Source: Helicobacter sp. (GTDB taxonomy: Bacteria; Campylobacterota; Campylobacteria; Campylobacterales; Helicobacteraceae). From it: a stretch of 44,377 nt of DNA. Where the stretch lies: assembly GCF_022511165.1 (NCBI RefSeq), contig NZ_JAFLSB010000012.1, positions 1-44,377 of the forward strand, given 5' to 3'. The translations under genes and the position numbers were made by a program. Below, in pieces: positions 7,967-17,944 of the stretch (positions within the stretch are counted from its first letter, which is position 1; every line of letters begins with the position of its first letter). Under the pieces are notes generated by a model, which worked only from the letters and a program-made list of their open reading frames with translations, was not told the origin of the DNA and did not search any database.

Positions 7967-9030
7967 TCATATCGCTCCAAAATCTCATAAGCCGTATTGC
8001 GCTTAGCAGGGAGTGAACCAATATCTTTTATAAGCGTTATCATCTCTTGGGCATTCATAGAATTACACACACCCGCGGAAGAGACAACATTTTCCTCCAT
8101 CATTGTACTCCCTAAATCATTTGCACCAAAAAGCAAAGCGAGTTGCCCGATATATGAGCCTTGCGTAACCCAAGAGCTTTGGATATTCTTAAAATTATCA
8201 AGATAGATTCTACTACAAGCCAAAAGGCGCAAATATCGATTTGAAGAGGCTTTATGGATGTGTGGCATTTCTTTTTGTAAGGGAGTATTATCTGGCTGAA
8301 AACTCCATAAAATAAACGCCCTAAACCCACCAAATTCATCTTGCAAATCACGCAATACTCGCCAATGTGCGACAATATCCTCATCATCTTCAACACTGCC
8401 AAACATCATTGTAGCCGTGCTTTTCATACCAATACGATGCGCCTCCCTATGCACTTCTAACCATTCTTTAGTATCAAGCTTTTTAGGCGCAATAATATCT
8501 CTTACTCTATCGCTTAAAATTTCAGCTCCTGCTCCGGGTATGGAGGAAAGCCCTGCTTTTTGCAGTCTTTGCAACACTTCTGGAATAGAGATTTTAGATA
8601 CTTTTGCAATATAATTCACTTCAATCGCTGAAAAGCCGTGAATGGTAATCATAGGGTATTTTTGTGCGATATGTGAGACAAGCTCTTCATACCATTCTAT
8701 TTTGAGTTTAGGATGCACCCCACCTTGAAAGAGAATCTGCGTGCCACCAATAGCTAGAAGTTCATCAATTTTTTTATCAATTTCTTCAAAACTCAAAATA
8801 TATACGCCATCTTCACCTACTTTGCGTTTGAAAGCGCAAAACTTGCAATCCACCCAACAAATATTGGTGTAATTGATGTTTCTATCAATGACAAAGGTTG
8901 TAATATTTTCAGGGTGAAGATGCGTTTTTATCGCACTCGCCCTCATTCCTAGCTCACGCAAAGATGCGTTTTTCATTAAATCCAAAATCTCTTCATCACT
9001 TATGCGCTGTGTTTGTGGTGCATTGCTCAT
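7963..9030 (-). CDS. mqnC: Cyclic dehypoxanthinyl futalosine synthase (MqnC)
   Basis: Radical SAM enzyme of the futalosine pathway to menaquinone; it cyclises dehypoxanthine futalosine. The 355-residue protein has the cluster motif C58-X3-C62-X2-C65 in INYTNICWVDCKFCAF, then FQGGVHP and the IPGAGAEILSDRVR segment typical of MqnC, rather than of the related MqnE. Helicobacter and Campylobacter make menaquinone by this route. AAAGGAGC precedes the ATG. It lies between bamA and the M16-like gene, with 23 bases to the bamA stop, so these three are likely co-transcribed although their functions differ. Confidence 0.93.
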   Translation of the reverse strand: MSNAPQTQRISDEEILDLMKNASLRELGMRASAIKTHLHPENITTFVIDRNINYTNICWVDCKFCAFKRKVGEDGVYILSFEEIDKKIDELLAIGGTQILFQGGVHPKLKIEWYEELVSHIAQKYPMITIHGFSAIEVNYIAKVSKISIPEVLQRLQKAGLSSIPGAGAEILSDRVRDIIAPKKLDTKEWLEVHREAHRIGMKSTATMMFGSVEDDEDIVAHWRVLRDLQDEFGGFRAFILWSFQPDNTPLQKEMPHIHKASSNRYLRLLACSRIYLDNFKNIQSSWVTQGSYIGQLALLFGANDLGSTMMEENVVSSAGVCNSMNAQEMITLIKDIGSLPAKRNTAYEILERYE

Positions 9031-9053
9031 TCTTGCTCCTTTAATATGAAATC

Positions 9054-11297
9054 TTAGAATCTCGTTCCCATTGTGAATTCAAAACGTGATGTTCTGTCAT
9101 TAGGCTGAGGATTGATGGGTTGAGGGAATACAAGCACAATAGGTCCCATAGGACTTATCCATTCAATCGCTGCACCCCAAGAAGAGCGTGTGGTATCACT
9201 CAAATCATTCATTCCTATCATTCCATAATCTGCAAAAAGGGCTAAACGCATTTGTGCTTTCTCTAATATGCCATAGCTTAATTCCACAGAATGCGTCATC
9301 ATATAATTCCCCCCGATACGAATCCTCCCGCTAGGGTCTCTAGGGGTAAGTGAGCTGACTTGATAGCCTCTCACGCTTGAAATACCCCCCATATAAAACT
9401 TTGAGGTAATAGGCACATAGCCGTGCTCAAAAATCGCCCCCGCCTGTGTTTTATAACGTGCAATCAAATCAATCCCAAAGAGGGATTTGAGATGATAATA
9501 CAATGCCATTTTGCCATAAACTTTGGTATATTTTTCATCTCCACCAACCCCAGCATATTCCACATACGCCGAGATAATCGCCCCATTTTTAGGGAAATAG
9601 TAATCATCAGTGTTATCAAAGTAAATGCCCGGAGAAATAGCAGATTTCAGCGGTCTATCAATGGTAAGATAGGTTTTATAGATTTGCTCTAAAGTACTAT
9701 CGTAAAAATCCACCACACGCGTAGTAGAAATCGTATAGCCAAGAGAAGCCCTCAAAGTATTTGTGAGCAATCGCCCCGCGGTAATCGTGCTTCCTGTGGT
9801 TTGCTCCCTATAGTCCCAATTCCAATACAAAGAGTGAAACACACTTGCAGAAAGGCTATATTGGGAATCAAGCACGCGAGGGTTACTCAAAGTGAGATTG
9901 ACTAATTGCCTACGATAGCTCCAATCCGCATAAAGCTGCCCACTTTGCCCGGTGCCAAAAAGATTGCGTTCTCTAATAGAAGCATTAACCATTAGCTTAT
10001 CATAGCTCCCATAGCCTAAACCAAACATCAACTCGCCTGTGCGTGCCTCCTCAAGACTCACAAGCAAATCCATAGAATCTTCGCTCACTCTTCGCTCATC
10101 AATTTGCACTTTATTAAAATAACCAAGCCTTCTTAATGCGTTTTCAGATTCTTTAAGAAAGGAGAGTTTGTAGGTATCGCCCGGTGCCAAAAGCAGTTCA
10201 CGCCGTATGATTCTATCGGCGGTGCGTGTATTTCCAGAAATAATCACATCATTAATCTTAACTTTCTGTCCTACTTGTATGATATATAGCACCTTGACTT
10301 CTGCATTTTGTGCATCTTTGTCTAAATCAGGATTCACGCGCACAAAAGCATAGCCCAAATCAGCAATTTTTTGGCGGATATTTTCCACATCTTCGCGCAC
10401 TTCCTCGATATTAAAATATGTATTTTTTTTGACTTTAAGAATCTTCCTTAGCTCCGTTTCTTCAATCACAGGCACTTGCAAGATAATAGAAATACCAGAA
10501 ACCTTATACCTCTCCCCCTCGCTAATTTTGTAATATAAATTTGCGCTATAATCGCTAAAATTCGCATCCAAAAAGGCTTGAGAAACGCTCGCATCTAAGA
10601 ATCCTTTGCGCATATAGGCATCTTGGATTCTTGCATTATCATATTCTAAATCCGCTAATTTGAGCTTGCCATTATTGCGCCCCCATAGCCAACCCATAAA
10701 TTGCTTTTGCCTATTTGCGCTTAGCTCCTCTAACTCTTTGACTTTAAGCTTTTCTCGCCCGTCATAAGTGGCATTTTTGATAATAATATTCTCGCCTTGA
10801 TTGACATTAAAAATAATCGCATACGCGCTATCATCGCCGACTTTATCAATAGTAGTCTCCACCACCGTGCCATAATAGCCCTGATATTCTAAAATCGTGC
10901 GTATAATGGTTTTTGCGCGTGAAAGTTTTGTCTCATCATAACTATCACCCTTTTTAATGCCTATTTGAGAATAAAGTGTTTCTTTCTCTTGCTCACTTCC
11001 ATAGCCTTTAATCTCCACACTTGCTATTTTTGGCTTCTGCCTCACATAAAAAGTCAAAATCCCTTGCTTAAAGTCCGCATATACATCTTCAAAATAGCCT
11101 TGTGAGTAAAGCGCAACCACTGCCTTATCAATTTTGGCAATATCAGGCTTATCTCCGCTCTTAATGCCCACAATCTCATCGGCAAGGACATTTGAAATAG
11201 CATTCAAGCCTTCATATCTTATTTCTTTTACTTCGCCAATCTCTTTAGCATATAATAGATTAAAACATAAAAGCACGCATAAAAAGATTTTTTTCAT
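9054..11297 (-). CDS. bamA: Outer membrane protein assembly factor BamA (Omp85)
   Basis: Central subunit of the machinery that inserts beta-barrel proteins in the outer membrane. The 747-residue precursor has a signal peptide (MKKIFLCVLLCFNLLYAKE), a periplasmic part of about 400 residues made of POTRA repeats (for example ISGNTRTADRIIRRELLL, a typical fifth POTRA start), and a C-terminal barrel. The barrel contains the VRGY loop-6 motif (GGISSVRGYQV) and ends with a terminal Phe (TMGTRF), the usual signal for barrel insertion. It is the first gene of the bamA-mqnC-M16 group. No other Bam subunit is in the window. Confidence 0.96.
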   Translation of the reverse strand: MKKIFLCVLLCFNLLYAKEIGEVKEIRYEGLNAISNVLADEIVGIKSGDKPDIAKIDKAVVALYSQGYFEDVYADFKQGILTFYVRQKPKIASVEIKGYGSEQEKETLYSQIGIKKGDSYDETKLSRAKTIIRTILEYQGYYGTVVETTIDKVGDDSAYAIIFNVNQGENIIIKNATYDGREKLKVKELEELSANRQKQFMGWLWGRNNGKLKLADLEYDNARIQDAYMRKGFLDASVSQAFLDANFSDYSANLYYKISEGERYKVSGISIILQVPVIEETELRKILKVKKNTYFNIEEVREDVENIRQKIADLGYAFVRVNPDLDKDAQNAEVKVLYIIQVGQKVKINDVIISGNTRTADRIIRRELLLAPGDTYKLSFLKESENALRRLGYFNKVQIDERRVSEDSMDLLVSLEEARTGELMFGLGYGSYDKLMVNASIRERNLFGTGQSGQLYADWSYRRQLVNLTLSNPRVLDSQYSLSASVFHSLYWNWDYREQTTGSTITAGRLLTNTLRASLGYTISTTRVVDFYDSTLEQIYKTYLTIDRPLKSAISPGIYFDNTDDYYFPKNGAIISAYVEYAGVGGDEKYTKVYGKMALYYHLKSLFGIDLIARYKTQAGAIFEHGYVPITSKFYMGGISSVRGYQVSSLTPRDPSGRIRIGGNYMMTHSVELSYGILEKAQMRLALFADYGMIGMNDLSDTTRSSWGAAIEWISPMGPIVLVFPQPINPQPNDRTSRFEFTMGTRF

Positions 11298-11407
11298 TAA
11301 ATCCCTTGAATCTTGCTAAAATAAAATACAACATAAACGCGCGATTATATTAAAACTTATCTAACATACCAACAAATTCCGCGCAAAATGCGCTAACCCA
11401 CAAAGGC

Positions 11408-12256
11408 TTATAAAAATTTCTGCAAGGTATTCGCGTGAGCCATAAATGCTTCAAGCCCATTATAATCATCATTTTCTAAGAGATGCTTTGCCTCATCAAA
11501 TTTAGCTTGAAAATGCGCCATTGCTTCAAGCACATTGGCTTTATTTTGCTTAAAAACATCTTTCCACATTAATGGTGAGCTTTTTGAGATTCTGCTCATT
11601 GAGCGGAATCCTCCTCCAACAAGTGCGAGAATGGTTTGTGGATCTTCTTGAGCTAAAGTCGCATTAGCAAGGGCATAACTAATAATATGTGGCATATGTG
11701 AAATAAGTGCAATATGTTTATCGTGTTCTACGGAGGACATTTTAAGAATCTTCATTCCAATGCCAATAAAAATATCTTTTGCAATCTCAACTTGATATGT
11801 GCCACTTTGCCCCACATCTGTAAGAATAACAATGCCATTTTTATAAAGCTCACCAAAGGCTGCTTTTGGTCCAAAAAATTCCGTGCCGCACATAGGGTGC
11901 GCACCAACAAAATTTGCCCTTAACCAAGAGGGAAGGCTTGAGAGGATTTGCACCTTTGCCCCACCCACATCAATGAGTGTTGTCTTTTGCCCTATCATAT
12001 CAGGCTTAAGAGTGTTTATAAGCTCAATAATACCATCAACAGGCACACTCAAAAATACAACATCGCATTGCCATACCTCATTTAATTCCACACATTCATC
12101 AACCAAGCCTAGATTCAAAGCTTGTTGGGCGTGTATGGGATTATTATCATAACCCAAAATGCGCGTGATAGGTGTGTTATTGATTTGCTTAAGCTCTTTG
12201 AGTGCTAGCCCCATAGAGCCACCCATAAGCCCCAAGCCTATGATTGCTATTTTCAT
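11408..12256 (-). CDS. tyrA: Prephenate dehydrogenase (TyrA)
   Basis: NAD(P)-dependent enzyme of tyrosine synthesis converting prephenate to 4-hydroxyphenylpyruvate. The protein of about 282 residues starts with the dinucleotide-binding strand MKIAIIGLGLMGGS and carries the family's GAHPMCGTEFFG motif, with the HDKHIALISHMPH segment further on. There is no fused chorismate mutase domain. The frame runs further upstream, but I choose the ATG at 12256: AAGGAG precedes it, the conserved strand starts there, and it overlaps the rsmE stop by four bases (ATGA). Coupling to rsmE therefore appears translational, not functional. Confidence 0.93.
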   Translation of the reverse strand: MKIAIIGLGLMGGSMGLALKELKQINNTPITRILGYDNNPIHAQQALNLGLVDECVELNEVWQCDVVFLSVPVDGIIELINTLKPDMIGQKTTLIDVGGAKVQILSSLPSWLRANFVGAHPMCGTEFFGPKAAFGELYKNGIVILTDVGQSGTYQVEIAKDIFIGIGMKILKMSSVEHDKHIALISHMPHIISYALANATLAQEDPQTILALVGGGFRSMSRISKSSPLMWKDVFKQNKANVLEAMAHFQAKFDEAKHLLENDDYNGLEAFMAHANTLQKFL

Positions 12257-13047
12257 TTCTGCTCCTTTTGTTTTGATGATTGCTGCCAAAGTTTTACTAT
12301 ACTTGCAAGAAATACACACGCACTCTCGCTACGCAAAATACCACTATGATTTAAACTTAGAATCTTATCACATTGTGTTCGCTCTTGTGAGCTAAATCCT
12401 CCCTCTGCTCCAACCATTATCCTTATTTCATTTTCTGCTTTTTTATAGAAAATCTCACCTAAGTTTTCAAAAGATTCTAGTGATTTGGGCTTAAAAGTGC
12501 ATATATCTTCCCCACCAAAATCAAAGGCATAAAAGGGTGCATAAAGCTTATATATCTCATCAAAACTCTTATATACTTCAAGCTCCATTAACGAATCTCG
12601 TCCGCATTGCTGACAGGATTGTATAAGAATTTTGCGCATTCTCTCAAGTGAAAGCTTAAATTGTCGTTGCGAAAATTGCGCATAAAAAAAGCTAATGCGC
12701 CCCACGCCTAGCTCATTAAGCATAGGAAGTGTTTTTTCGATGATTTTTGGCTCAATCACTGCCCAAAGCAAATGAAAAAAAAGTGGAGAATCTTGATAGG
12801 ATTTATTTGATAAGGTGCTTATGGGAAGCAAGGAATCTGTGCTTTTTTTGCCAAAATCTAGCTCTACAATCGCATATTTTTTTTGCACCTGTGCTATGGT
12901 ATAGACATAAAGGCATTTATCTTGCAGATTACGCATATTTAGCTTATCGCCAATTTGGAATCTGCGCACTTTAAAAAGATAATTAAAATCTTCATCACTG
13001 AGCTTAAGAGGGGATTCTCCAGCATTTTGATGATACAAAAATTGCAT
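12253..13047 (-). CDS. rsmE: 16S rRNA m3U1498 methyltransferase (RsmE)
   Basis: SPOUT-class RNA methyltransferase that methylates N3 of U1498 in 16S rRNA. The protein of about 264 residues has an N-terminal PUA-like part (HQNAGESPLKLSDEDFNYLFKV-like pattern, with the VRR motif) and a C-terminal knotted domain with the cofactor motif MVGAEGGFSSQE followed by LRSESA, where the family usually reads LR-ETA. The start is the ATG that overlaps the stop of the preceding membrane protein (TAATG); no clear ribosome site precedes it, which suggests coupled translation. It is followed directly by tyrA. Confidence 0.92.
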   Translation of the reverse strand: MQFLYHQNAGESPLKLSDEDFNYLFKVRRFQIGDKLNMRNLQDKCLYVYTIAQVQKKYAIVELDFGKKSTDSLLPISTLSNKSYQDSPLFFHLLWAVIEPKIIEKTLPMLNELGVGRISFFYAQFSQRQFKLSLERMRKILIQSCQQCGRDSLMELEVYKSFDEIYKLYAPFYAFDFGGEDICTFKPKSLESFENLGEIFYKKAENEIRIMVGAEGGFSSQERTQCDKILSLNHSGILRSESACVFLASIVKLWQQSSKQKEQK

Positions 13048-13475
13048 TAGGCAAACCACAAAAGTAAGGCAAAAAAGACTAAATCAAGTATGTAAAGTAT
13101 TTTGGAAAATCTCACATAACTTTGCATTGCGGCAAGATTAGTGCGTCTAGCGACTTTTAGAATCTTTATACGAAATATCTCCCCCACCAACACAAAAAGA
13201 CAAAAAGTAATCATTCCAATGAGACTAAGACTTAGCTCAATATGCCCAAATGCCCATAGATTCACGCCACTTAGCACCGCCACAGAGAGGAGAAAAAAGG
13301 TAATAGGTGCAATAAACCATATTTTTTTATTCATTGCCACAAGATTGCGTGAGCCAAAAAAAAGCACAAGAAGATTCAAAACAAAAGGAAGAGCGAAAAA
13401 ATAGGCAAAAATTTTATGATAGAGTAAAAGGCTCATATAGGTTTCTTGCAAGGTAAGAGAGTCAAATTCCTGCAT
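13047..13475 (-). CDS. Small four-helix membrane protein (HP0375-like)
   Basis: A protein of about 142 residues with four predicted membrane helices (roughly residues 20-40, 53-72, 78-99 and 120-141) and short polar loops. I do not recognise a family motif. It is placed between hemH (divergent) and rsmE, and a gene of similar type sits between rsmE and hemH in H. pylori as I recall it. Two ATG codons stand side by side; I use the second, because AAGGAGG ends only one base before the first. Proximity to haem and cytochrome c genes may hint at a related role, but nothing in the sequence shows it. Confidence 0.8.
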   Translation of the reverse strand: MQEFDSLTLQETYMSLLLYHKIFAYFFALPFVLNLLVLFFGSRNLVAMNKKIWFIAPITFFLLSVAVLSGVNLWAFGHIELSLSLIGMITFCLFVLVGEIFRIKILKVARRTNLAAMQSYVRFSKILYILDLVFFALLLWFA

Positions 13476-13559
13476 CATTCCTCCTTGATTGATGATTAAC
13501 TTTAGTAGTTTATTATCACTTAAAATTTTTAACCCAAAGTATGAACGAAAGGATACCCT

Positions 13560-14507
13560 ATCAAATCACAAGCTGTCATCTTGCTTAATATGGGCGCACC
13601 AAATAGTCTTTTTGAAGTTGAGAACTTTTTAAAAAATATCTTTAATGACCCTTTGATTTTGGATATAAAAAGCAACTTTGTAAGAAAGATGTTAGCGAGT
13701 TTTATCACTCATAAACGCCTAGAAGATGTAAAAAAAAATTATGAACTTATCGGTGGCAAATCTCCTCTTTTTGAACATACTCTTAAGCTTGTCAATAAAC
13801 TCAATGCTTTTGATTCAGAGCGGCTCTATACTTATGCGATGCGCTACACACCGCCTTTTGCTTATAATGTCTTACAAGATTTGCAACGGCAAAACATAGA
13901 ATCCATAGTGTTTTTTAGCCTTTATCCACAATTTTCTTTTTCCACCATTCACTCCTCTCTCCTTGATGCAAGAGCGGCATTAGAGCAGCTTGCTTTTAGC
14001 CCCACATTGAAAGAAATTTCACATTATCATACTCACCCGCATTATATTGATTGTATCGTGCAGAGTGTGCAGGAATGCTTAGGCAAAGATGATCCCAAAG
14101 ATTTTATACTTCTTTTATCGGCACACGGACTCCCACAAGCGCGAGTGGATAAGGGCGATCCTTATGAGGAACAATGCAAAGAGAATAAAACCGTTTTAGA
14201 ATCTGCCCTCGCCCAAAGAGGCATTGTTTTTAAAAAAATGATTTTAGGCTATCAATCAAAAGTTGGACCTATGAAATGGCTAGGACCAAGCACGGAGCAA
14301 TGTATTACCCAATACAAGAATCATAAAATGATTGTATATCCACTCTCATTCACCCTCGATAATTCCGAGACTGAATATGAGCTTAAAATTCTCTATGCAG
14401 GGGTGGCTCAAAAGCTAGGGGTGCCGGAATATCGTGTGTGTAAATGTTTTAATGATAGCGATAGTTTTGCCCGCACCATTATACATATCATTCAAGAAGG
14501 AATATAA
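13560..14507 (+). CDS. hemH: Ferrochelatase (HemH), apparently without a normal start codon
   Basis: Last enzyme of haem synthesis, inserting Fe2+ into protoporphyrin IX. The protein shows VILLNMGAPNS at the N-terminus, the GGKSPL motif, the active-site His in LLSAHGLPQARV and Glu in TLDNSETEYEL, with PMKWLGPSTE between. The start is a problem. The only common start in frame is TTG at 13581, which has no ribosome site and would cut off most of the first strand of the fold. A good AAAGGA at 13548-13553 instead points six bases on to ATC at 13560, giving IKSQAVILLNMG. Upstream of that the frame is closed by TGA at 13542. Either a rare AUC start or a sequence error is likely. A thioredoxin-like lipoprotein and ccsBA follow, a haem and cytochrome c unit. 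Confidence 0.9.
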   Translation: MKSQAVILLNMGAPNSLFEVENFLKNIFNDPLILDIKSNFVRKMLASFITHKRLEDVKKNYELIGGKSPLFEHTLKLVNKLNAFDSERLYTYAMRYTPPFAYNVLQDLQRQNIESIVFFSLYPQFSFSTIHSSLLDARAALEQLAFSPTLKEISHYHTHPHYIDCIVQSVQECLGKDDPKDFILLLSAHGLPQARVDKGDPYEEQCKENKTVLESALAQRGIVFKKMILGYQSKVGPMKWLGPSTEQCITQYKNHKMIVYPLSFTLDNSETEYELKILYAGVAQKLGVPEYRVCKCFNDSDSFARTIIHIIQEGI

Positions 14508-15107
14508 ATGAAAAAAATCGTTATGCAAGGGATTTTTGCTACTTTTATTGTTTTACTCTGTGGTTGTGATGATGAGCAAGTAAAAATTTCAACTCACACA
14601 AAAGATAAATCTCATCTCATTGAACAAGCTGAAAATAGGGATAAATCAAGCTATGCTGGACTAGAAGATGTATTTTTAGATACCAAACATCTCTATACAC
14701 AAGATGCGGATAATAAACTCACTCTCTTTATTTTTGCTAAAAATAATTGCCTCTATTGTGATAAACTTAAAGATGATATTGCAAATGATAATGCGCTCAA
14801 ATCAATGCTTCAGGCGCATTTTTTACCCGACTATATCAACACAAGCTACACCAAAAAGCATATTCTTCATAAAGGTGAGGATACCCAAACTATCCCTACT
14901 TTTAACCTTATGGAATTTTATGTCAAATCCCCTATGCGCCCCACACCTACGCTTGTTTTTGTGGATAGAGAAGGCAAAAGTATTTATGAATTACCCGGTT
15001 ATCTCCCCAAAGATCAAATGCTAAAACTCTATACCTATATGGCAAATGGCGCGTGGAAAGGCAAAGATGAAAAACAAATCATTATGGATATAAACAAGGA
15101 GCTTTAA
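14508..15107 (+). CDS. Thioredoxin-fold lipoprotein for cytochrome c maturation (HP0377-like)
   Basis: A 199-residue exported protein with a signal peptide and a probable lipobox (LLCGC, residues 16-20), so it is likely anchored to the periplasmic side of a membrane. The thioredoxin domain has the active site C-L-Y-C (KNNCLYCDKL, about residue 81-84) and the cis-proline segment RPTPTLVFVD. It starts directly after the hemH stop and its own stop overlaps the ccsBA start (TAATG). The context indicates a CcmG/ResA-like or CcsX-like role: reducing apocytochrome c cysteines so that CcsBA can attach haem. It was named DsbC in early H. pylori annotation. Confidence 0.85.
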   Translation: MKKIVMQGIFATFIVLLCGCDDEQVKISTHTKDKSHLIEQAENRDKSSYAGLEDVFLDTKHLYTQDADNKLTLFIFAKNNCLYCDKLKDDIANDNALKSMLQAHFLPDYINTSYTKKHILHKGEDTQTIPTFNLMEFYVKSPMRPTPTLVFVDREGKSIYELPGYLPKDQMLKLYTYMANGAWKGKDEKQIIMDINKEL

Positions 15108-17926
15108 TGAACATCTTAAAGAATCTTTTTTGCTCAATAAAGGTTGTTCTTGTACTCATAGGCATATATGCGATTGCTTGTGCGATTGCAACTTTTATTG
15201 AAAAGTTTGATGGCACAATGGCTGCACGATACTATGTATATGATGCCTTTTGGTTTGAAATCGTGCATATATGGCTTGCAGCCTCTCTCATTGGGTGCTT
15301 TATTACTTCAAAAGCGTGGGAGAGAAAGAAATATGCTTCTTTACTGCTGCATTCCTCTTTTATTGTGATTATTATTGGCGCGGGAATCACGCGATATTTT
15401 GGTTTTGAGGGTATTATGAGCTTACGCGAGGGGGAGAGTGCAAATCTCATTAGAACCAATGAGCATTATATTTTTATACACGTTAAAGACCCTCAAGGCA
15501 ATGTAGAGTATGCGCAGATTCCAACTTATATTAATGATAAAATAAATCAATCTATCAATCAAAATATCAGTCTTTTTGACAAAACCTTACATATTCACAC
15601 AAACGAGATTGAGAACAATGCAAATATATTTAAACTCAATGCCCAAGTGAGCTTTTTAGATGATACTTTTGATACATTTATTTTGAGAAGGGGTGATGAA
15701 GCACCCACAAAAGATACCATTACAATGCTTGAATCTAATGGCTATCGTATTTTTTTGGCGTGGGGGACTGACCATATCCAACTCCCTTTTAGTATAAAAC
15801 TGCAAAAATTTGAGCTTGAGCGCTATCCGGGCTCAAATTCTCCTGCCTCATACGCTTCGCAAGTAGAAGTGCTTGATGGGCAAAATCCCCCTATGCCTTT
15901 TCGAATCTTTATGAACAATGTGCTTGATTATGGCGGGTATCGCTTTTTCCAATCCTCTTATGATATGGACGAGCAAGGCTCAATCCTCTCTGTAAATAGA
16001 GACCCCGGCAAGAATCCCACCTACATAGGCTATGCTATGCTAATACTTGGTGTAATTTGGCTACTTTTTGATAAAAATGGACGTTTTCAAGCATTGGGGA
16101 GATTCCTCAAAACGCAACAAACCTTTTGTCTTGGGCTATGTATTGCCCTAGCAACGCTTACTTTGCCATATAGCCTTCACGCACAACAAGATTCTACTTT
16201 ATCTCAAACCTCACAAGAACCGCCCCAAGCCCCCCTACCCCAAAAGAATGAAGAAGCCCTCAAAAGCGCCATAGAAAGCTTTGAGGCAATAAGCGGAGCA
16301 TTTGATAGAATCTTGATGCAAGATTTTGGCGGACGCATAAAACCTGTTCATACACTTGCTAATGAATATATCCAAAAAATCACGCAGCAATCACGATTTT
16401 GGGGATTTGATTCTACACAAGTCTTTTTAGGTATGCTCTTTTTCCCCGATGAAATGCAGCACTTACAAATGATAGCGACTAAAAGTCCTAAATTGCGTGA
16501 GATTTTGGGTGTGAGTGAGGATCAAAAATATATTGCTTTTGCTGATGTCTTTTTTGATGGACAATATCTCTTACAAAACTATGTTGAAGAAGCAAATCTC
16601 AAAAGCCCTGCTTTGCGAGATGTATTTGAAAAAGATGTGATAAGTGTTGATGAGCGCATTAATTATGCCTTTCTTATCTATAACAAAGGATATGCTCTTC
16701 GAATCTTCCCCGATGATAAGGCTGAAAATAACCAATGGTTTTCTCCGCTTGATGCCATAGGTGCTGCTGTCGCACAAGAAGATATGGCAAAGGCAACCAA
16801 ACTTTTAGAAATATATAAAAATTTTGTAGATGGTGTGCAACTTGGGCTTGAAAACAATCAATGGGACAAAGCTTTGCAGGCTATACAAGCCATACAGCAA
16901 TATCAACAAGAACACGGCGCATCTGTGATTATATCAAACTCAAAAATAGATTCTGAAATTTTGCTCAATACCTACAATCCCTTCTCTCAACTTACTTTCC
17001 CTTATTTGCTTATTAGCATCGTATTGTTTATTCTTGTGCTAAGCGCTATTCTTAAAAATAAACCCTTACACTCACTCTTGTATAAAGTCTTTTATGCCCT
17101 GTTCCTTGTGCTTTTTATCATTCACACGGCTGCGTTGATTTTGCGTTGGTATGTGAGCGGACACGCCCCGTGGAGCAATGCCTATGAATCAATGCTCTAT
17201 ATTGCGTGGGCGGCGATTGTTTCTGGTGTAATCTTTTTTAGACGCTCAAATCTTGCGCTTTGTGCCGCAAGCTTTTTGGCAGGTATCACACTTTTTGTCG
17301 CACATCTTGGTTCTATGGATCCACAAATTGGCAATCTCGTGCCTGTGCTTAAGTCCTATTGGCTCAATATCCACGTCTCTGTTATTACAGCAAGTTATGG
17401 ATTTTTGGGACTTTGCTTTATGTTAGGACTGATTACACTTTTAATGTTTATCCTAAGAAGCCCACTTTTGCCCATTAAAGATGTATCAAGGCAAAATATC
17501 ATAAGCTCTATCCTCTCACTTAGTGCGCTTAATGAAATGGCGATGATTCTAGGCTTATTTTTGCTTACCGTGGGTAATTTCTTAGGCGGTGTATGGGCAA
17601 ATGAATCGTGGGGGCGATATTGGGGCTGGGATTCTAAAGAAACTTGGGCGCTTATTAGCATTGGCGTGTATGCAATCATTCTGCATCTGCGTTTTGTATT
17701 TACGCGCAACTTCCCCTTTATTTTTGCAAGTGCATCAGTGCTTGGCTTTTTCTCGGTGCTTATGACATATTTTGGAGTGAATTACTATCTCTCTGGAATG
17801 CACAGCTACGCCGCAGGAGAAGCTGCACCTATACCATTGTGGCTCAAACTCATTGTGCCAAGTATTTTTGTGCTAATTTTTATTGCAAGTAGGAATAGGC
17901 AGCTTGATATGCCTAAAATATCTTAA
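15107..17926 (+). CDS. ccsBA: System II cytochrome c synthase, fused CcsB-CcsA
   Basis: A 939-residue integral membrane protein that carries haem across the membrane and joins it to apocytochrome c. The N-terminal part (about 1-330) is the ResB/CcsB domain with helices near 10-30, 50-70, 85-105 and a periplasmic beta-rich segment. A second helix set with an extended soluble region follows. The C-terminal third (from about 625) is the ResC/CcsA domain with many helices and the haem-handling WWD-type motif, here SWGRYWGWDSKETWAL. Fusion of the two halves is normal for Helicobacter and Campylobacter. Start overlaps the stop of the lipoprotein gene. hemH, the lipoprotein and this gene form one operon. 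An AT-rich hairpin lies just after the stop. Confidence 0.95.
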   Translation: MNILKNLFCSIKVVLVLIGIYAIACAIATFIEKFDGTMAARYYVYDAFWFEIVHIWLAASLIGCFITSKAWERKKYASLLLHSSFIVIIIGAGITRYFGFEGIMSLREGESANLIRTNEHYIFIHVKDPQGNVEYAQIPTYINDKINQSINQNISLFDKTLHIHTNEIENNANIFKLNAQVSFLDDTFDTFILRRGDEAPTKDTITMLESNGYRIFLAWGTDHIQLPFSIKLQKFELERYPGSNSPASYASQVEVLDGQNPPMPFRIFMNNVLDYGGYRFFQSSYDMDEQGSILSVNRDPGKNPTYIGYAMLILGVIWLLFDKNGRFQALGRFLKTQQTFCLGLCIALATLTLPYSLHAQQDSTLSQTSQEPPQAPLPQKNEEALKSAIESFEAISGAFDRILMQDFGGRIKPVHTLANEYIQKITQQSRFWGFDSTQVFLGMLFFPDEMQHLQMIATKSPKLREILGVSEDQKYIAFADVFFDGQYLLQNYVEEANLKSPALRDVFEKDVISVDERINYAFLIYNKGYALRIFPDDKAENNQWFSPLDAIGAAVAQEDMAKATKLLEIYKNFVDGVQLGLENNQWDKALQAIQAIQQYQQEHGASVIISNSKIDSEILLNTYNPFSQLTFPYLLISIVLFILVLSAILKNKPLHSLLYKVFYALFLVLFIIHTAALILRWYVSGHAPWSNAYESMLYIAWAAIVSGVIFFRRSNLALCAASFLAGITLFVAHLGSMDPQIGNLVPVLKSYWLNIHVSVITASYGFLGLCFMLGLITLLMFILRSPLLPIKDVSRQNIISSILSLSALNEMAMILGLFLLTVGNFLGGVWANESWGRYWGWDSKETWALISIGVYAIILHLRFVFTRNFPFIFASASVLGFFSVLMTYFGVNYYLSGMHSYAAGEAAPIPLWLKLIVPSIFVLIFIASRNRQLDMPKIS

Positions 17927-17944
17927 ATGTCTTATTTTAGGCAC

